Positions 8,014-17,156 of a stretch of 46,313 nucleotides of DNA are shown piece after piece (the first letter of the stretch is position 1; each line of letters opens with the position of its first letter). The DNA lies in the NCBI GenBank assembly GCA_946488855.1, contig CAMLWC010000007.1:1-46313 (forward strand), in the 5' to 3' direction. Position numbers and translations under genes: made by a program. The stretch comes from an uncultured Mycoplasmatota bacterium. Its GTDB lineage: Bacteria; Bacillota_I; Bacilli_A; RF39; UBA660. The notes beneath the pieces were generated by a model that saw only the letters and a list, made by a program, of their open reading frames with translations, did not search any database and was not told the origin of the DNA.

Positions 8014-8494
8014 ATTCTAATAATTCTAATAATTTTTTTATATCTTCTTTATTAGTATTATCTTTTTCTAATAATTCCTCTAAAAATTTTTTAGTATTAT
8101 TGCTCTGAGGCAACATATATCCTGCTTCACGATATAAATCTTCAGTTATTAATCTATTTGATTTCATTAAAATTTTTGCCAATAACTTTTCTTCTTCATC
8201 ATTACTATTTTCAAATATATAATGAGCTATTTGTTCTTGATCAACTTTACTACTAATTACCCTTCTTAATTTATCGATTACTTCATTATCTTTTTCTTGT
8301 TGTTTAGGATATTTATAAGGTACCATTGAAATAGCCCCAGAAGGACAAGCCTTACTACATGCTCCACAACCAATACATTTTTCAAAATCAATTTGACCTG
8401 TTTCAGTATCAGTAGCTCCAGTTGGGCATACAAATAAGCATAGACAATCTTTACTACATATTCTTAAATTACGAACTGCTCTTAAATCACTCAT
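8006..8494 (-). CDS. 4Fe-4S dicluster ferredoxin-like protein
   Basis: The N-terminal 60 residues carry two cysteine sets, [14 protein letters not shown] and [14 protein letters not shown], as in 2[4Fe-4S] ferredoxins that shuttle electrons. The remaining 100 residues are helical and charged ([21 protein letters not shown]), with no clear domain; this is longer than a simple ferredoxin. The start ATG overlaps the stop of the rubredoxin gene (ATGA), so the two are translationally coupled and probably act in one electron-transfer or oxidative-stress pathway. Confidence 0.8.
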   Translation of the reverse strand: MSDLRAVRNLRICSKDCLCLFVCPTGATDTETGQIDFEKCIGCGACSKACPSGAISMVPYKYPKQQEKDNEVIDKLRRVISSKVDQEQIAHYIFENSNDEEEKLLAKILMKSNRLITEDLYREAGYMLPQSNNTKKFLEELLEKDNTNKEDIKKLLELLEFN

Positions 8495-9084
8495 CTTACT
8501 ACCTCCACTAATTTAAAATTAGGAACTTTACATACTGGACATATCTCTGGTTTTTCATCACCTACATAAACAAAACCACAAACTTCACATACATATATTT
8601 TTTTATCAGTAGGTATTCCTTCATTTAATAAAGATTTTAAAATCATTGTAACTTTTTCACCCCAAGTAATTACACGTAAAGATCCTCGATCTTGTTTTTC
8701 TTGTGATACTTCTCGTGATTTTTTATAATTCAAATCTAAATCTTTATTAATCTTATTAATCAAATCTTCAAAATTACCTTCTACTTTTGCTTTACTATTA
8801 TAATAATCAGCTAATTTTTTAAATAGTTTTGCTTCTTCTTGTAAATATTGTTTTTCACAACTACTTGCTAAACTACTACATAAAGCACTTACTTCACCAT
8901 AATTCATCTCTCTTAATTCTTCTTCTTGTTCTTCAACTATAACTTCTACTGCTTCAGCTTTAAATAAATTTTTAGGAGCACCACATAATGGACATTTCCA
9001 ATCATCTGGTAAATCTTCAAACTTTATTCCTTCTTTTTCTTCATCATAAACATATCCACATATTGGACAAATATATTTTTTCAT
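8491..9084 (-). CDS. Protein with two rubredoxin-type domains
   Basis: A 197-residue protein. The N-terminus is a classic rubredoxin ([14 protein letters not shown], then DDWKCPLCG). The C-terminus carries a second, shorter rubredoxin-like site ([20 protein letters not shown]), like the tail of rubrerythrins. Between them lies a helical stretch of about 90 residues ([16 protein letters not shown]) that may derive from a ferritin-like fold but lacks an obvious set of diiron ligands. Likely role: iron-dependent electron transfer in peroxide or oxygen protection. Start 9084 is preferred over 9093 because AAAGGA is correctly spaced for it. It is the first gene of a two-gene operon with the ferredoxin. 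Confidence 0.8.
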   Translation of the reverse strand: MKKYICPICGYVYDEEKEGIKFEDLPDDWKCPLCGAPKNLFKAEAVEVIVEEQEEELREMNYGEVSALCSSLASSCEKQYLQEEAKLFKKLADYYNSKAKVEGNFEDLINKINKDLDLNYKKSREVSQEKQDRGSLRVITWGEKVTMILKSLLNEGIPTDKKIYVCEVCGFVYVGDEKPEICPVCKVPNFKLVEVVR

Positions 9085-9123
9085 TACCCACATCCTTTAT
9101 AACAAAATTATATCATAATAATT

Positions 9124-9149
9124 CAAAAAAAGTATAGTCTTCCTATACT
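9124..9149 (-). terminator. Intrinsic terminator
   Basis: Read on the minus strand, AGTATAG-GAAGA-CTATACT is followed by seven T. The stem contains the stop codon of the gene at 9143-9895. Confidence 0.75.
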
Positions 9150-9895
9150 AATCTTTTTTGTTTTCCTTTTAATTCAGTTAATTTTTGCTTTAACTGTTGT
9201 TCTAATTGTAGTTTTAATTCATTTATTTCATTATTAGCAATTTTTACATTTAATAATAGTTCAATTGCTCTAGTTAATAATTCTTCATTAATATTATTAT
9301 TTGATAAATGTAATATTGAACTAGCATACATTAACCAAAAAAATAAACTTAATTCATTTGTTCTCAAACTATAAATTATTTTTTCAATAAATTCTATACT
9401 TTGTCTATATGATGAATATTTTTTCAATTTTATATATTCAATTTTTGTACTTACGTTTTTAATCGCTAAATTAAATTTTTTAACTAAATCTTCTATTCTT
9501 AATTCTCGTCGTACAATTTCAAAAAACAAACTATCTCTCTTAAGATAACTTTCAGCATATTCTTTCTTTTCTTCTTTTAATTTTAATTTTTCTAATTCAA
9601 TTAATTTTTCCAATTGAAGTATTTGATTAATAGATAATTTTTTTACATTATAATCATCAATAATTTCTTTTACTATCCAATTCCCATTTTCATAAACTAA
9701 ATTAACTAAATCTCCTTGATAAGAACATTTACTAGTACTAATAAAAATACTATTTAATTTACCATTTTGATTGCATAAATCAACACTAATATATCCAATT
9801 GAATCACTAAGATTTGGATAATCACTGTAATCATTATAAAATTTTTTAATTCTTTCACTTTTAAAATGTCTATTTGTAACAACACCTAAATACAT
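9143..9895 (-). CDS. Hypothetical protein, 250 aa
   Basis: Not recognised. The first 80 residues (MYLGVVTNRHF, GYISVDLCNQNGKLNSIFIS, then GNWIVKEI) look like a compact beta-rich domain. Residues about 85-250 are helical and charged, with a coiled coil (LEKLIELEKLKLKEEKKEYAE) and a C-terminal Gln/Lys-rich helix. There is no signal peptide and no membrane segment. The start at 9895 has a very strong AAGGGGGGAG site. It is a single-gene unit, with its own consensus promoter at 9922-9950 and terminator at 9124-9149. Confidence 0.65.
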   Translation of the reverse strand: MYLGVVTNRHFKSERIKKFYNDYSDYPNLSDSIGYISVDLCNQNGKLNSIFISTSKCSYQGDLVNLVYENGNWIVKEIIDDYNVKKLSINQILQLEKLIELEKLKLKEEKKEYAESYLKRDSLFFEIVRRELRIEDLVKKFNLAIKNVSTKIEYIKLKKYSSYRQSIEFIEKIIYSLRTNELSLFFWLMYASSILHLSNNNINEELLTRAIELLLNVKIANNEINELKLQLEQQLKQKLTELKGKQKRLV

Positions 9896-9921
9896 ATTAA
9901 CTCCCCCCTTAAGTAGTTTGT

Positions 9922-9950
9922 ATAATAACACAATTACATTAATATGTCAA
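9922..9950 (-). promoter_or_regulatory. Sigma-A promoter
   Basis: On the minus strand, TTGACA (9945-9950), a 17-base spacer and an extended -10 TG-T-TATTAT (hexamer 9922-9927) precede the gene at 9143-9895. The -35 box lies just outside the 3' end of the Ca2+ ATPase gene. Confidence 0.7.
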
Positions 9951-9951
9951 T

Positions 9952-12510
9952 TTACACTCCTCCAATAATTCCTTTTTTTCTTAAATAAATCTTTCTTAAA
10001 AAATCAACTGGAACAACTGTAAAACTTAACCAAAACATAATTTGAAATTCAAAGAATGTTAAACCATATGTTCTAAATAATTCTCCACCAAAATAAATTA
10101 GCAATACTTGAACAGTAAATATAAAACTAATTATAAAAATAAACATTTTGTTTTTTAATATATTAGCTAACAAATTTAATCTATGAGTTCTTGCATTAAA
10201 ACTATTAAATATACTAATGAAAATAAATAATCCAAAGAAAGCTGTTAAAATGTATTGATCACCATTTCTAAATAAATGATGAAAAATTGGTAACTTTAAA
10301 AATAATATGCATAATATTGTGGAATAAATTCCGGTAAAAAATATTTCGTGTTTCATATATTCATTAATTATATTTTCATCTCTTCTTTTAGGCTTTTCAT
10401 ACATATACTCTTTTAGTGGTGCTTCAAACGAGAATGCTAAAGCAGCTAATGTATCCATAACCATATTTATCCACAGCATTTGAATAACTGTAACTGGTGT
10501 ATCAACCCCAATAAAAGGTCCAATGACGGACAAACTTACCGCACATATATTGACAGTTAATTGAAATATAATAAATTTTCTAATACTTTTAAATATAGTT
10601 CGACCAAATAATATTGCTTTAGTGATAGATAAAAAATTATTATCTAATATAACAATTTCACTTGCTTCCTTAGCCACTTCCGTACCTGAGCCAAAGGCAA
10701 AACCTACATCTGCTCTTTTTAAAGCTGGTGCATCATTTACACCATCTCCTGTCATACCTACAACCAAATCTAATTCTTGACTAATTCTGACTAATCTACT
10801 TTTATCCTGTGGAATTGCTCTAGCAACAACTCTTAATTTTGGTAATACTTTTTTTAAATCTTCATCAGACATACTTTTCATTTCATCACTAGTTAATATT
10901 AAATCACCATCTTTATATAAACCAACCTCCTTAGCAATTGCTAAAGCAGTTAATTTATTATCACCTGTTACCATAACAGTTTGAATAGATGCTTGTTTAA
11001 CTAAATCAATTCCTTCATAAGCTTCTTTTCTAATTTCATCTTTAATTAATACAAATCCAACTAAAGTTAATTCTTTACTATTTTGTTTACAAGAAGCAAA
11101 AGCAATTATTCTATTTCCCTCTTTAGTTAATTTTCTTAAATTATCCTCAATAATTAATTTTTTCCTTAAAAATTTCTTATTACCATCAACATCAAAATAA
11201 AATTCACATTTTTTTAAAATAACTTCTGGTGCTCCTTTAATTAAATAAATATTTTCATTTTTATATTTAATTGTTGTTGAAGAATATTTATTTTTACTAT
11301 CAAAAGGTACATTTTCAATTATTTCATATTTATTTTTTTCTTTAACATTAGTAAATTTTAAAATTGCTCGATCAGTAATATTTCCACCTATTATTTTATT
11401 GTCATAATAACTAGCGTTGTTATAAACTAAAGATATCAAAACTATTTCTTTTAAATTATTTTCTATTTTATCAATATTATCATATTTTTTTAAATCACTA
11501 TTTAAAAAATGTGTTACTTCTAAATTTCCTTTAGTTATTGTTCCTGTTTTATCACTAAATAAAATATTAATACTTCCTGCAGTTTCAATACCATGTAATT
11601 TTCTAACTAAAACATTATTTTTAAGCATTCTTTTAACATTAGAAGATAATACTAAAGTAATCATCATCGGTAATCCTTCTGGTACTGCTACTACTATTAC
11701 TGTAACGCATAATGTTAAGGCATATAAAATGTGACCACTTATTACAGGAATATTAGTAATAGTTTCTTTTATTAAATTAAAATCAAAATTATTTTTAATA
11801 AATATTACCGAGAATAAATAAGAAAAGAAAACTAAAAATGCTCCAATATACCCTATTTTACTAATTACTTCCGCTAATTTTCTTAATCTTAATTTTAGAG
11901 GACTTTCTGGCTGGCTTTCTTGTAATTCTTTAGATATTGAACCATAAAAAGTATTATCTCCTACCTTAGTAACAATCATTTTAGCTTGTTTTGAATAAAC
12001 AATAGTTCCTCTAAATACTGGTTTATTTAATGCATTTTTATATATTTCTTTTGCTTCACCGGTAATACTAGACTCATCAACTGTTATCTCACCTTCAATA
12101 ATTTCGCCATCAGCAGGTATTCTATCTCCTGACTCTAATAAAACGATGTCACCTACTACAACTTCATCAATATTAACTTCAACTACTTTATTATTTCTTA
12201 AAACTTTACATTTTATTTTTGATGATTCTTCTTGTAACTTTTCAAATGCTTTCTCACTACCATATTCACTAATGGTAGATATAAAAGAAGCTAGAAAAAT
12301 GGCTATTACAATACCTACTGTTTCATACCAATCAAAATTTTTAATTAAAAATACTGTTTTTATTCCTAAAGCTATCAATAATATTCTTATTATAGGATCA
12401 CCTAATGTGGCTATGTACTGTTTAATAAAACTATTTTTTTTACTAGAATTAATTACATTAGATCCAAATTTTTTTCTTGATTCAATTACTTCATTGTCTG
12501 TTAGTCCCAT
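9952..12510 (-). CDS. P-type cation ATPase, Ca2+-transporting (P2 type)
   Basis: An ATP-driven cation pump of 852 residues in the cell membrane. Domain order is standard: actuator domain with TGEA (about 150), TM4 with PEGLP (277-281), phosphorylation motif DKTGT with Asp320, nucleotide domain, hinge MTGDGVNDAPALKRADVGFA, and a C-terminal six-helix cation-transporting domain. In that domain TM6 reads NMVMDTLAALAF, with the Asn and Asp expected in Ca2+ pumps. PEGLP rather than CPx excludes heavy-metal pumps. The N-terminal cation ATPase domain begins at once (MGLTDNEVIESRKKFG). AGGTGA supports the start. Ca2+ export is likely; Mn2+ or another divalent ion cannot be excluded. Confidence 0.9.
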   Translation of the reverse strand: MGLTDNEVIESRKKFGSNVINSSKKNSFIKQYIATLGDPIIRILLIALGIKTVFLIKNFDWYETVGIVIAIFLASFISTISEYGSEKAFEKLQEESSKIKCKVLRNNKVVEVNIDEVVVGDIVLLESGDRIPADGEIIEGEITVDESSITGEAKEIYKNALNKPVFRGTIVYSKQAKMIVTKVGDNTFYGSISKELQESQPESPLKLRLRKLAEVISKIGYIGAFLVFFSYLFSVIFIKNNFDFNLIKETITNIPVISGHILYALTLCVTVIVVAVPEGLPMMITLVLSSNVKRMLKNNVLVRKLHGIETAGSINILFSDKTGTITKGNLEVTHFLNSDLKKYDNIDKIENNLKEIVLISLVYNNASYYDNKIIGGNITDRAILKFTNVKEKNKYEIIENVPFDSKNKYSSTTIKYKNENIYLIKGAPEVILKKCEFYFDVDGNKKFLRKKLIIEDNLRKLTKEGNRIIAFASCKQNSKELTLVGFVLIKDEIRKEAYEGIDLVKQASIQTVMVTGDNKLTALAIAKEVGLYKDGDLILTSDEMKSMSDEDLKKVLPKLRVVARAIPQDKSRLVRISQELDLVVGMTGDGVNDAPALKRADVGFAFGSGTEVAKEASEIVILDNNFLSITKAILFGRTIFKSIRKFIIFQLTVNICAVSLSVIGPFIGVDTPVTVIQMLWINMVMDTLAALAFSFEAPLKEYMYEKPKRRDENIINEYMKHEIFFTGIYSTILCILFLKLPIFHHLFRNGDQYILTAFFGLFIFISIFNSFNARTHRLNLLANILKNKMFIFIISFIFTVQVLLIYFGGELFRTYGLTFFEFQIMFWLSFTVVPVDFLRKIYLRKKGIIGGV

Positions 12511-12530
12511 AAATATATCACCTAATAAAA

Positions 12531-12555
12531 AATATTAAAAAAAATTTTTAATATT
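12531..12555. repeat. Perfect AT-rich palindrome between divergent genes
   Basis: AATATTAAAAA, three A, TTTTTAATATT: 11-bp arms with no mismatch, between the divergent starts of the Ca2+ ATPase and the germination operon. It has only A and T and could be an operator, a cruciform or a chance event in AT-rich DNA. Confidence 0.5.
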
Positions 12556-12586
12556 ATAGTTTTAATTCGACAAAATTAACAATTTA

Positions 12587-12616
12587 GTATTATTTAATTT
12601 ATATTTATCCATAATA
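12587..12616 (+). promoter_or_regulatory. Possible sigma-G/sigma-F promoter of the germination operon
   Basis: CATAATA (12610-12616) matches the forespore sigma-G -10 consensus CATNMTA, and GTATT (12587-12591) fits the -35 pattern at four of five positions with an 18-base spacer. Germination receptor operons are known sigma-G targets, which supports the reading. In such AT-rich DNA the match could be chance. Confidence 0.35.
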
Positions 12617-12636
12617 ATTATAAAGTAGGTGAAACT

Positions 12637-14094
12637 ATGAATAAAGAGTTAGATAAAATAATTAAACATATTAAAGATATGAATGGTAATAGTAGTGACA
12701 TTAATGTAAGATACTTTAATATTCATAAAGAAAAAGTAGCTTTCATGTTTTTAGAAAGTGTCGCTAATGATGATAAAATTAGTAATTTTTTAGGTAAAAG
12801 CTTAAGTATTAGTGTTAGAAGTAAAAAAAATTTATTTGAAAATTTATTCGATAGTATTAATAATACTATTCCAAATAGTAAAGTTAAGATAATAGATAAC
12901 TATGACGATATTTTTTATCATTTAGCAAGCGGTTTTACTTGTGTTTTTGTCGATGGTTATAATAAAGCAATCACTTTAGAAACCAAAGCTTTATTAGATA
13001 GAAGTGTTACTGAAGCTACTAGTGAACCAGTTCTAAAAGGTCCTAAAGATTGTTTTATTGAAAATATTTTAGCTAATATGGGATTAATTAGAAAAAGGAT
13101 TAAAGATCCTAATCTTTATTTTGAAGAAACAAAAGTCGGGAGAAGGACAAAAACAAAAGTTGTAATTGGTTATATTAAAGATATTGCTGATGAAGAAAAA
13201 GTAAATTTATTAAAGAAAAAACTAGAAAAAATTAATATTGATGGAATCATCGATTCAAATTATATAAAAGAATTATTAACCGATAATCAAAAATCTTTTT
13301 TACCAAGAGTAATATCTACAGAAAGACCTGATTTAACCGCCATGGGATTATTAGACGGTAAAATAGCTATCATCGTAGAAAACACTCCTTATGTTTTATT
13401 ACTTCCTACTGTATTTGCTGATTTTTTTAATTCAACCGAAGATTATTATACAAAACCATTTAATGCATCATTCACTAGAATATTAAGATATATTGCATTC
13501 TTTATTGCTATTTTAGTGCCACCTTTTTATATTGCCGTAACAACATTTAATATGGAAATTGTTCCTAGTTCTTTATTAATATCATTTTCAATTCAAAGGG
13601 AAAGTGTTCCCTTTCCCACCATAATAGAAGTTCTAATACTAGTAATTTCTTACGAGATATTAAGAGAAGCCGATACAAGAAAACCACAAATCATGGGCGC
13701 ATCCATCAGTATTGTCGGTGCTTTAATTTTAGGTGAAGCAGCAGTTTCTGCCGGCGTTATATCACCAATTGTTGTTATTGTTATTTCTATTTCAGCCGTT
13801 TCAGGAATGGGTTTCAATGATCCAGACATAACAAATGCAATTAGAATATGGCGAATTTTATTCATGTTGGCCGCTTGCTTGTTTGGTATTGTTGGAATCG
13901 TCATTTTATTCATTATCTTTATAACTAAATTGAACAGTATTGAAGTATTAGGTACACCTTATTTAGCGCCTTTATCTCCTTTTAGTTTAAAAGATTTTAA
14001 AAATTCTTTGACAAGATTCCCTCAGCAAAAAATCAAGACAAGACCGACTTATTTTAATAAAAAAAATATTAATAGAATAGGAAGTGACAAATGA
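12637..14094 (+). CDS. gerAA: Spore germination protein, GerA family (A subunit)
   Basis: The A subunit of the Ger germinant receptor, in the inner spore membrane. The 485-residue protein has a cytoplasmic N-terminal domain (about 1-260) with the family motifs DGYNKAITLETKALLDRSVTEA, GPKDCFIENILAN and RRTKTKVVIGYIKDIA. A membrane domain of about five helices follows (about 280-445), with PPFYIAVTTFNMEIVP and QRESVPFPTIIEVLI. The A, C, B order of the operon and the overlaps (ATGA to the next gene) are typical. Start at 12637 has TAGGTGAA. Expression in the forespore is expected. The germinant cannot be deduced. Confidence 0.95.
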   Translation: MNKELDKIIKHIKDMNGNSSDINVRYFNIHKEKVAFMFLESVANDDKISNFLGKSLSISVRSKKNLFENLFDSINNTIPNSKVKIIDNYDDIFYHLASGFTCVFVDGYNKAITLETKALLDRSVTEATSEPVLKGPKDCFIENILANMGLIRKRIKDPNLYFEETKVGRRTKTKVVIGYIKDIADEEKVNLLKKKLEKINIDGIIDSNYIKELLTDNQKSFLPRVISTERPDLTAMGLLDGKIAIIVENTPYVLLLPTVFADFFNSTEDYYTKPFNASFTRILRYIAFFIAILVPPFYIAVTTFNMEIVPSSLLISFSIQRESVPFPTIIEVLILVISYEILREADTRKPQIMGASISIVGALILGEAAVSAGVISPIVVIVISISAVSGMGFNDPDITNAIRIWRILFMLAACLFGIVGIVILFIIFITKLNSIEVLGTPYLAPLSPFSLKDFKNSLTRFPQQKIKTRPTYFNKKNINRIGSDK

Positions 14095-15251
14095 AAAAAC
14101 TATTAATCATTCCATTAATATTCCTATTAACTGGGTGTTGGAATTATCGCGAACTTAATCAATTAGCTATAACGACTGGGATAGCAGTAGATAAAGAAAA
14201 TGATAATTATAAAATAACTATCATGATAGCTAATTCTAAAAAAAGCAGTAGTTCAGATGGTAGTATAACTCCATCAGCAGCTGTTTATGATGGAACAGGT
14301 CAGACAATTTATGAAGCCTTTAAAGATACATCTTTAAGCGTATCTAAACAAATTTATCTAAGCCATATTGATGTATTAGTATTATCTGAAGAAGTTGCGA
14401 AAAATAATTTAACTGATGTAATTGATTTTCTATTTCGTTATCCCCAAACAAGAAATAATTTTTATTTAGTTTTAGCAAAGGATAAAAAAGCTAGCGACAT
14501 CTTAAAAGTAACTACGCCATTAGAGACATTTCCCTCTCAAAATCTAGCTAAAAATCTTGAAATAACTGATAAATTACAAGGATTTACTTATACAGTCGAT
14601 TTTACTGATTTCACAAAATCACTTGTATCAGAAGGAATAAATCCTATTCTTCCATCAGTAACAATCATCGGAAATAGTGAAGAAGGAAATAAAGAAGAAA
14701 ACGTACAACAAAATGAACCATCTACTTATTTAAAATTAGACATATTAGGATTATTTAAAAAAGATAAATTTGTTGCTTGGGCCAATTCTAATCAAAGCAA
14801 AGGAATCAATATAATCAATAATAAAATATACATATTAGGAGTTATCATTGATTACCAAAATGAAAAAATAGTAACAGAAATAACCGAAATGAAAACTGAT
14901 TTTAAAGTTGAAAATAATAAAGTGAAAATAACTATTGGTGCAACTGGAGCAATTCAAGAGGTAAATTCTAATGTTGATCTATATAATCTTAAAACTATTG
15001 AAGAAATTCAAAATTCAGATGTTGAAAAAATTAAAGAATATGTTAATGATGCTATTAATTTAGCCAAAGATAATAAAACAGATATTTTTGGTTTTGGAAA
15101 CTATGTTTATAAGAATAATCCTAAAAAATGGAATGAAATAAAAGATAAATGGGGCGATGAAATATTCCCTAGTTTAGAAGTAGAAATAGAAGTCAATCTA
15201 AAACTTCAGGCCAAAGGTTCAATAAATAATATCGTTGAGGTGAGAGAATGA
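14091..15251 (+). CDS. gerAC: Spore germination lipoprotein, GerC family
   Basis: The lipoprotein subunit of the germinant receptor. A signal peptide ends in the lipobox LTGC, with Cys16 as the lipidated residue, followed by WNYREL, the family hallmark. The rest of the 386 residues forms the three-domain GerC fold; visible motifs include TTGIAVDKE, LSHIDVLVLSEEVA and the C-terminal helix before FPSLEVEIEVNLKL. The start overlaps the stop of the A subunit gene, and its stop overlaps the start of the B subunit gene, so all three are coupled. Confidence 0.95.
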   Translation: MKKLLIIPLIFLLTGCWNYRELNQLAITTGIAVDKENDNYKITIMIANSKKSSSSDGSITPSAAVYDGTGQTIYEAFKDTSLSVSKQIYLSHIDVLVLSEEVAKNNLTDVIDFLFRYPQTRNNFYLVLAKDKKASDILKVTTPLETFPSQNLAKNLEITDKLQGFTYTVDFTDFTKSLVSEGINPILPSVTIIGNSEEGNKEENVQQNEPSTYLKLDILGLFKKDKFVAWANSNQSKGINIINNKIYILGVIIDYQNEKIVTEITEMKTDFKVENNKVKITIGATGAIQEVNSNVDLYNLKTIEEIQNSDVEKIKEYVNDAINLAKDNKTDIFGFGNYVYKNNPKKWNEIKDKWGDEIFPSLEVEIEVNLKLQAKGSINNIVEVRE

Positions 15252-16321
15252 AAGTAACTAATTCAGAATATGCTTGTTTATCATCTTTTTTAATAAGATC
15301 ATTATTTTTTGGACCAGCTATTTATAGTATCTTACATTTTGCTTTACAAGATGGCTGGATAAGTATCATTGTTTCATTTATTTTAAGCTTTATTCCTTTA
15401 ATTATTTATTATAAGCTACTAAATTGTAATCCTAATGATAATATTGTTAGCTTAAATAACAAATTAGGATTAATAGGAAAAATAATTAATACAATTCTAA
15501 CAGCTTTTGTTATTTTTCACGCCAGTCTAATTCTATGGAATTTAACTAACTTCATATATTCACAATTTCTATTCCAAACACCATTAATTGTTATTGCTAT
15601 TATTATTTCCTTTGGCATATTTTATATCAGTATTAAAAACCTAACAACTATTGCTAGAACGGGAACTGTTTTCTTTATTATTAGCACTATACTATATTTT
15701 ATAGCAGCTTTATCTTTGATTGGCAAATGCGATTTAAATGGGCTTAAACCTATTTTCAACTCAGGTATTATGCCAATTCTAAAGGGAAGTTTTTCTTCTT
15801 TAGGACTTAATATATTTCCTTTATTTATAATTTTAATAATACCGAAAAATAACATCAAAAATAATAACAAAATTATATCATCTTTCTTTAAAGTTTATAT
15901 TTTCAGATATTTGTGCATGCTATCAGTATTAGTAATTTGTGTAGCTATTTTGGGAATAGAATTAACTAACCTTTATCAATATCCGGAATATCACATTTTA
16001 AAAACTATTAATATTGCTAACTTTTTTCAAAGAGTCGAATCAGTTTTATCAGTTCAGTGGATATTTGACGCCGTTATGTCAATTGCATTATGCCTTTATT
16101 ATGTTAAAGAAAGTATAACCAAAACATTTAATTTAAAAAATAAATTTAATTTAATAAATATTATTTCCATTATTAGTATTTTAATTATCGCAAATTATAT
16201 CTTTACTAGTAATACGGTAGCAGAAACATTTTATAAAAATATTTATCCTTTTCTAACTTCAATCTTTTTCTTAATTATTCCTTTGATAATATTAATAATA
16301 GTTAAAGTTAAGAAAACTTAA
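15248..16321 (+). CDS. gerAB: Spore germination permease, GerB family (B subunit)
   Basis: An integral membrane protein of 357 residues with about ten helices, related to the APC amino acid permease superfamily and regarded as the germinant-binding subunit. It has SSFLIRSLFFGPAIY at the start, a segment IPLIIYYKLL, and the C-terminal VQWIFDAVMSIALCLYYVKE typical of GerB. It is last in the operon; its stop is directly next to that of the convergent popT gene. The transcript probably ends at the hairpin inside popT (16372-16405). Confidence 0.92.
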   Translation: MKVTNSEYACLSSFLIRSLFFGPAIYSILHFALQDGWISIIVSFILSFIPLIIYYKLLNCNPNDNIVSLNNKLGLIGKIINTILTAFVIFHASLILWNLTNFIYSQFLFQTPLIVIAIIISFGIFYISIKNLTTIARTGTVFFIISTILYFIAALSLIGKCDLNGLKPIFNSGIMPILKGSFSSLGLNIFPLFIILIIPKNNIKNNNKIISSFFKVYIFRYLCMLSVLVICVAILGIELTNLYQYPEYHILKTINIANFFQRVESVLSVQWIFDAVMSIALCLYYVKESITKTFNLKNKFNLINIISIISILIIANYIFTSNTVAETFYKNIYPFLTSIFFLIIPLIILIIVKVKKT

Positions 16322-17119
16322 TTATTCTAATTTTCTCGCTATATTATATCCAACAACTAGCAATACAAGGGCAACTATAGTTTCTAAAATGCTATAGTTG
16401 TTTTTAAATGTTTCAAAAAATAAACTCAACACCGAACTTAAAGTAAATCCAAGAATTCCACAGTACATATACTCCTTTTTTTTATCAAATAAATATGTCA
16501 TCACTTTAGATAATAGTAAAACACATAAAACAATACCTAATGAATAACCTAAAACATTATTAAAATTAGATAATATTGCTTCAATACTTATTAAATTACT
16601 TAAAAAATTTAATAATGTGTTATAACAACCTAATAACATCATGACAGCTGTCCCACTTATTCCTGGTATTACCATTGTGGCAGCATCAATTATCCCAATC
16701 ATAAAGAAAGTAATAAAGTTTTCATTATTAATTATATTATATTTACCTAATATAGAAATTATAAAAACTAAAGAAAAACTAAATAAAATTATCAATAAAT
16801 GTTTAATATTAACTTTATTATTTACATTTTTAACTAATGAAGGAATACCTCCTAATATTAAACCAATAAATAATAACATAGTTGGTAAATAAAAAATATC
16901 TAATAAATATAAAATTAACTTACTAAAAATTACAATAGCAATTAATAAACCAATTCCAATAGGAGTTAAATATAAAATACTTTTAATTGGATTTTTAATA
17001 ATATTATTTATAGCCTTAATAGAATCTTCATATATGCCTAAAGATATAGCTAAAACTGCTCCGCTTACCCCTGGTATTATTTTCGCTATTCCTACTATAA
17101 AACCTTTTAACAATAACAT
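16322..17119 (-). CDS. popT: DUF368 protein, undecaprenyl phosphate carrier PopT
   Basis: A membrane protein of 265 residues with about eight helices. Two repeats carry the hallmark sequences IPGVSGAVLAISLGIYE (near the N-terminus) and IPGISGTAVMMLLG (middle), as in DUF368 proteins. Members of this family have been shown to return undecaprenyl phosphate across the membrane for cell wall synthesis. Start at 17119 has GTGGAGGT. The upstream trpS terminator (17134-17156) leaves little room for a promoter, so popT may depend on read-through or a promoter inside trpS. Confidence 0.85.
   Translation of the reverse strand: MLLLKGFIVGIAKIIPGVSGAVLAISLGIYEDSIKAINNIIKNPIKSILYLTPIGIGLLIAIVIFSKLILYLLDIFYLPTMLLFIGLILGGIPSLVKNVNNKVNIKHLLIILFSFSLVFIISILGKYNIINNENFITFFMIGIIDAATMVIPGISGTAVMMLLGCYNTLLNFLSNLISIEAILSNFNNVLGYSLGIVLCVLLLSKVMTYLFDKKKEYMYCGILGFTLSSVLSLFFETFKNNYSILETIVALVLLVVGYNIARKLE
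16372..16405 (+). terminator. Germination operon terminator inside popT coding sequence
   Basis: CAACTATAG, 11-base loop, CTATAGTTG, then TTTTT: a perfect 9-bp stem with a T run on the plus strand. It lies 50 bases past the gerB stop, within the last codons of the convergent popT gene. Confidence 0.7.
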
Positions 17120-17133
17120 AAAAATACCTCCAC

Positions 17134-17156
17134 AAAAAAAGATGTTACTACATCTT
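17134..17156 (-). terminator. Intrinsic terminator after trpS
   Basis: On the minus strand AAGATGT-AGTA-ACATCTT is followed by a T run; the trpS stop codon is in the stem. Confidence 0.8.

Noticed and set aside
12146-12538. Plus-strand open frame over the start of the Ca2+ ATPase
   Set aside because: Low-complexity Ser/Thr-rich translation antisense to well-conserved pump motifs; no ribosome site.
12637-15251. Possible reassignment of TGA to tryptophan in this very AT-rich genome
   Set aside because: TGA is the true stop in coupled pairs such as 14091-14094 and 15248-15251 (ATGA overlaps), and tryptophan is coded by TGG throughout.
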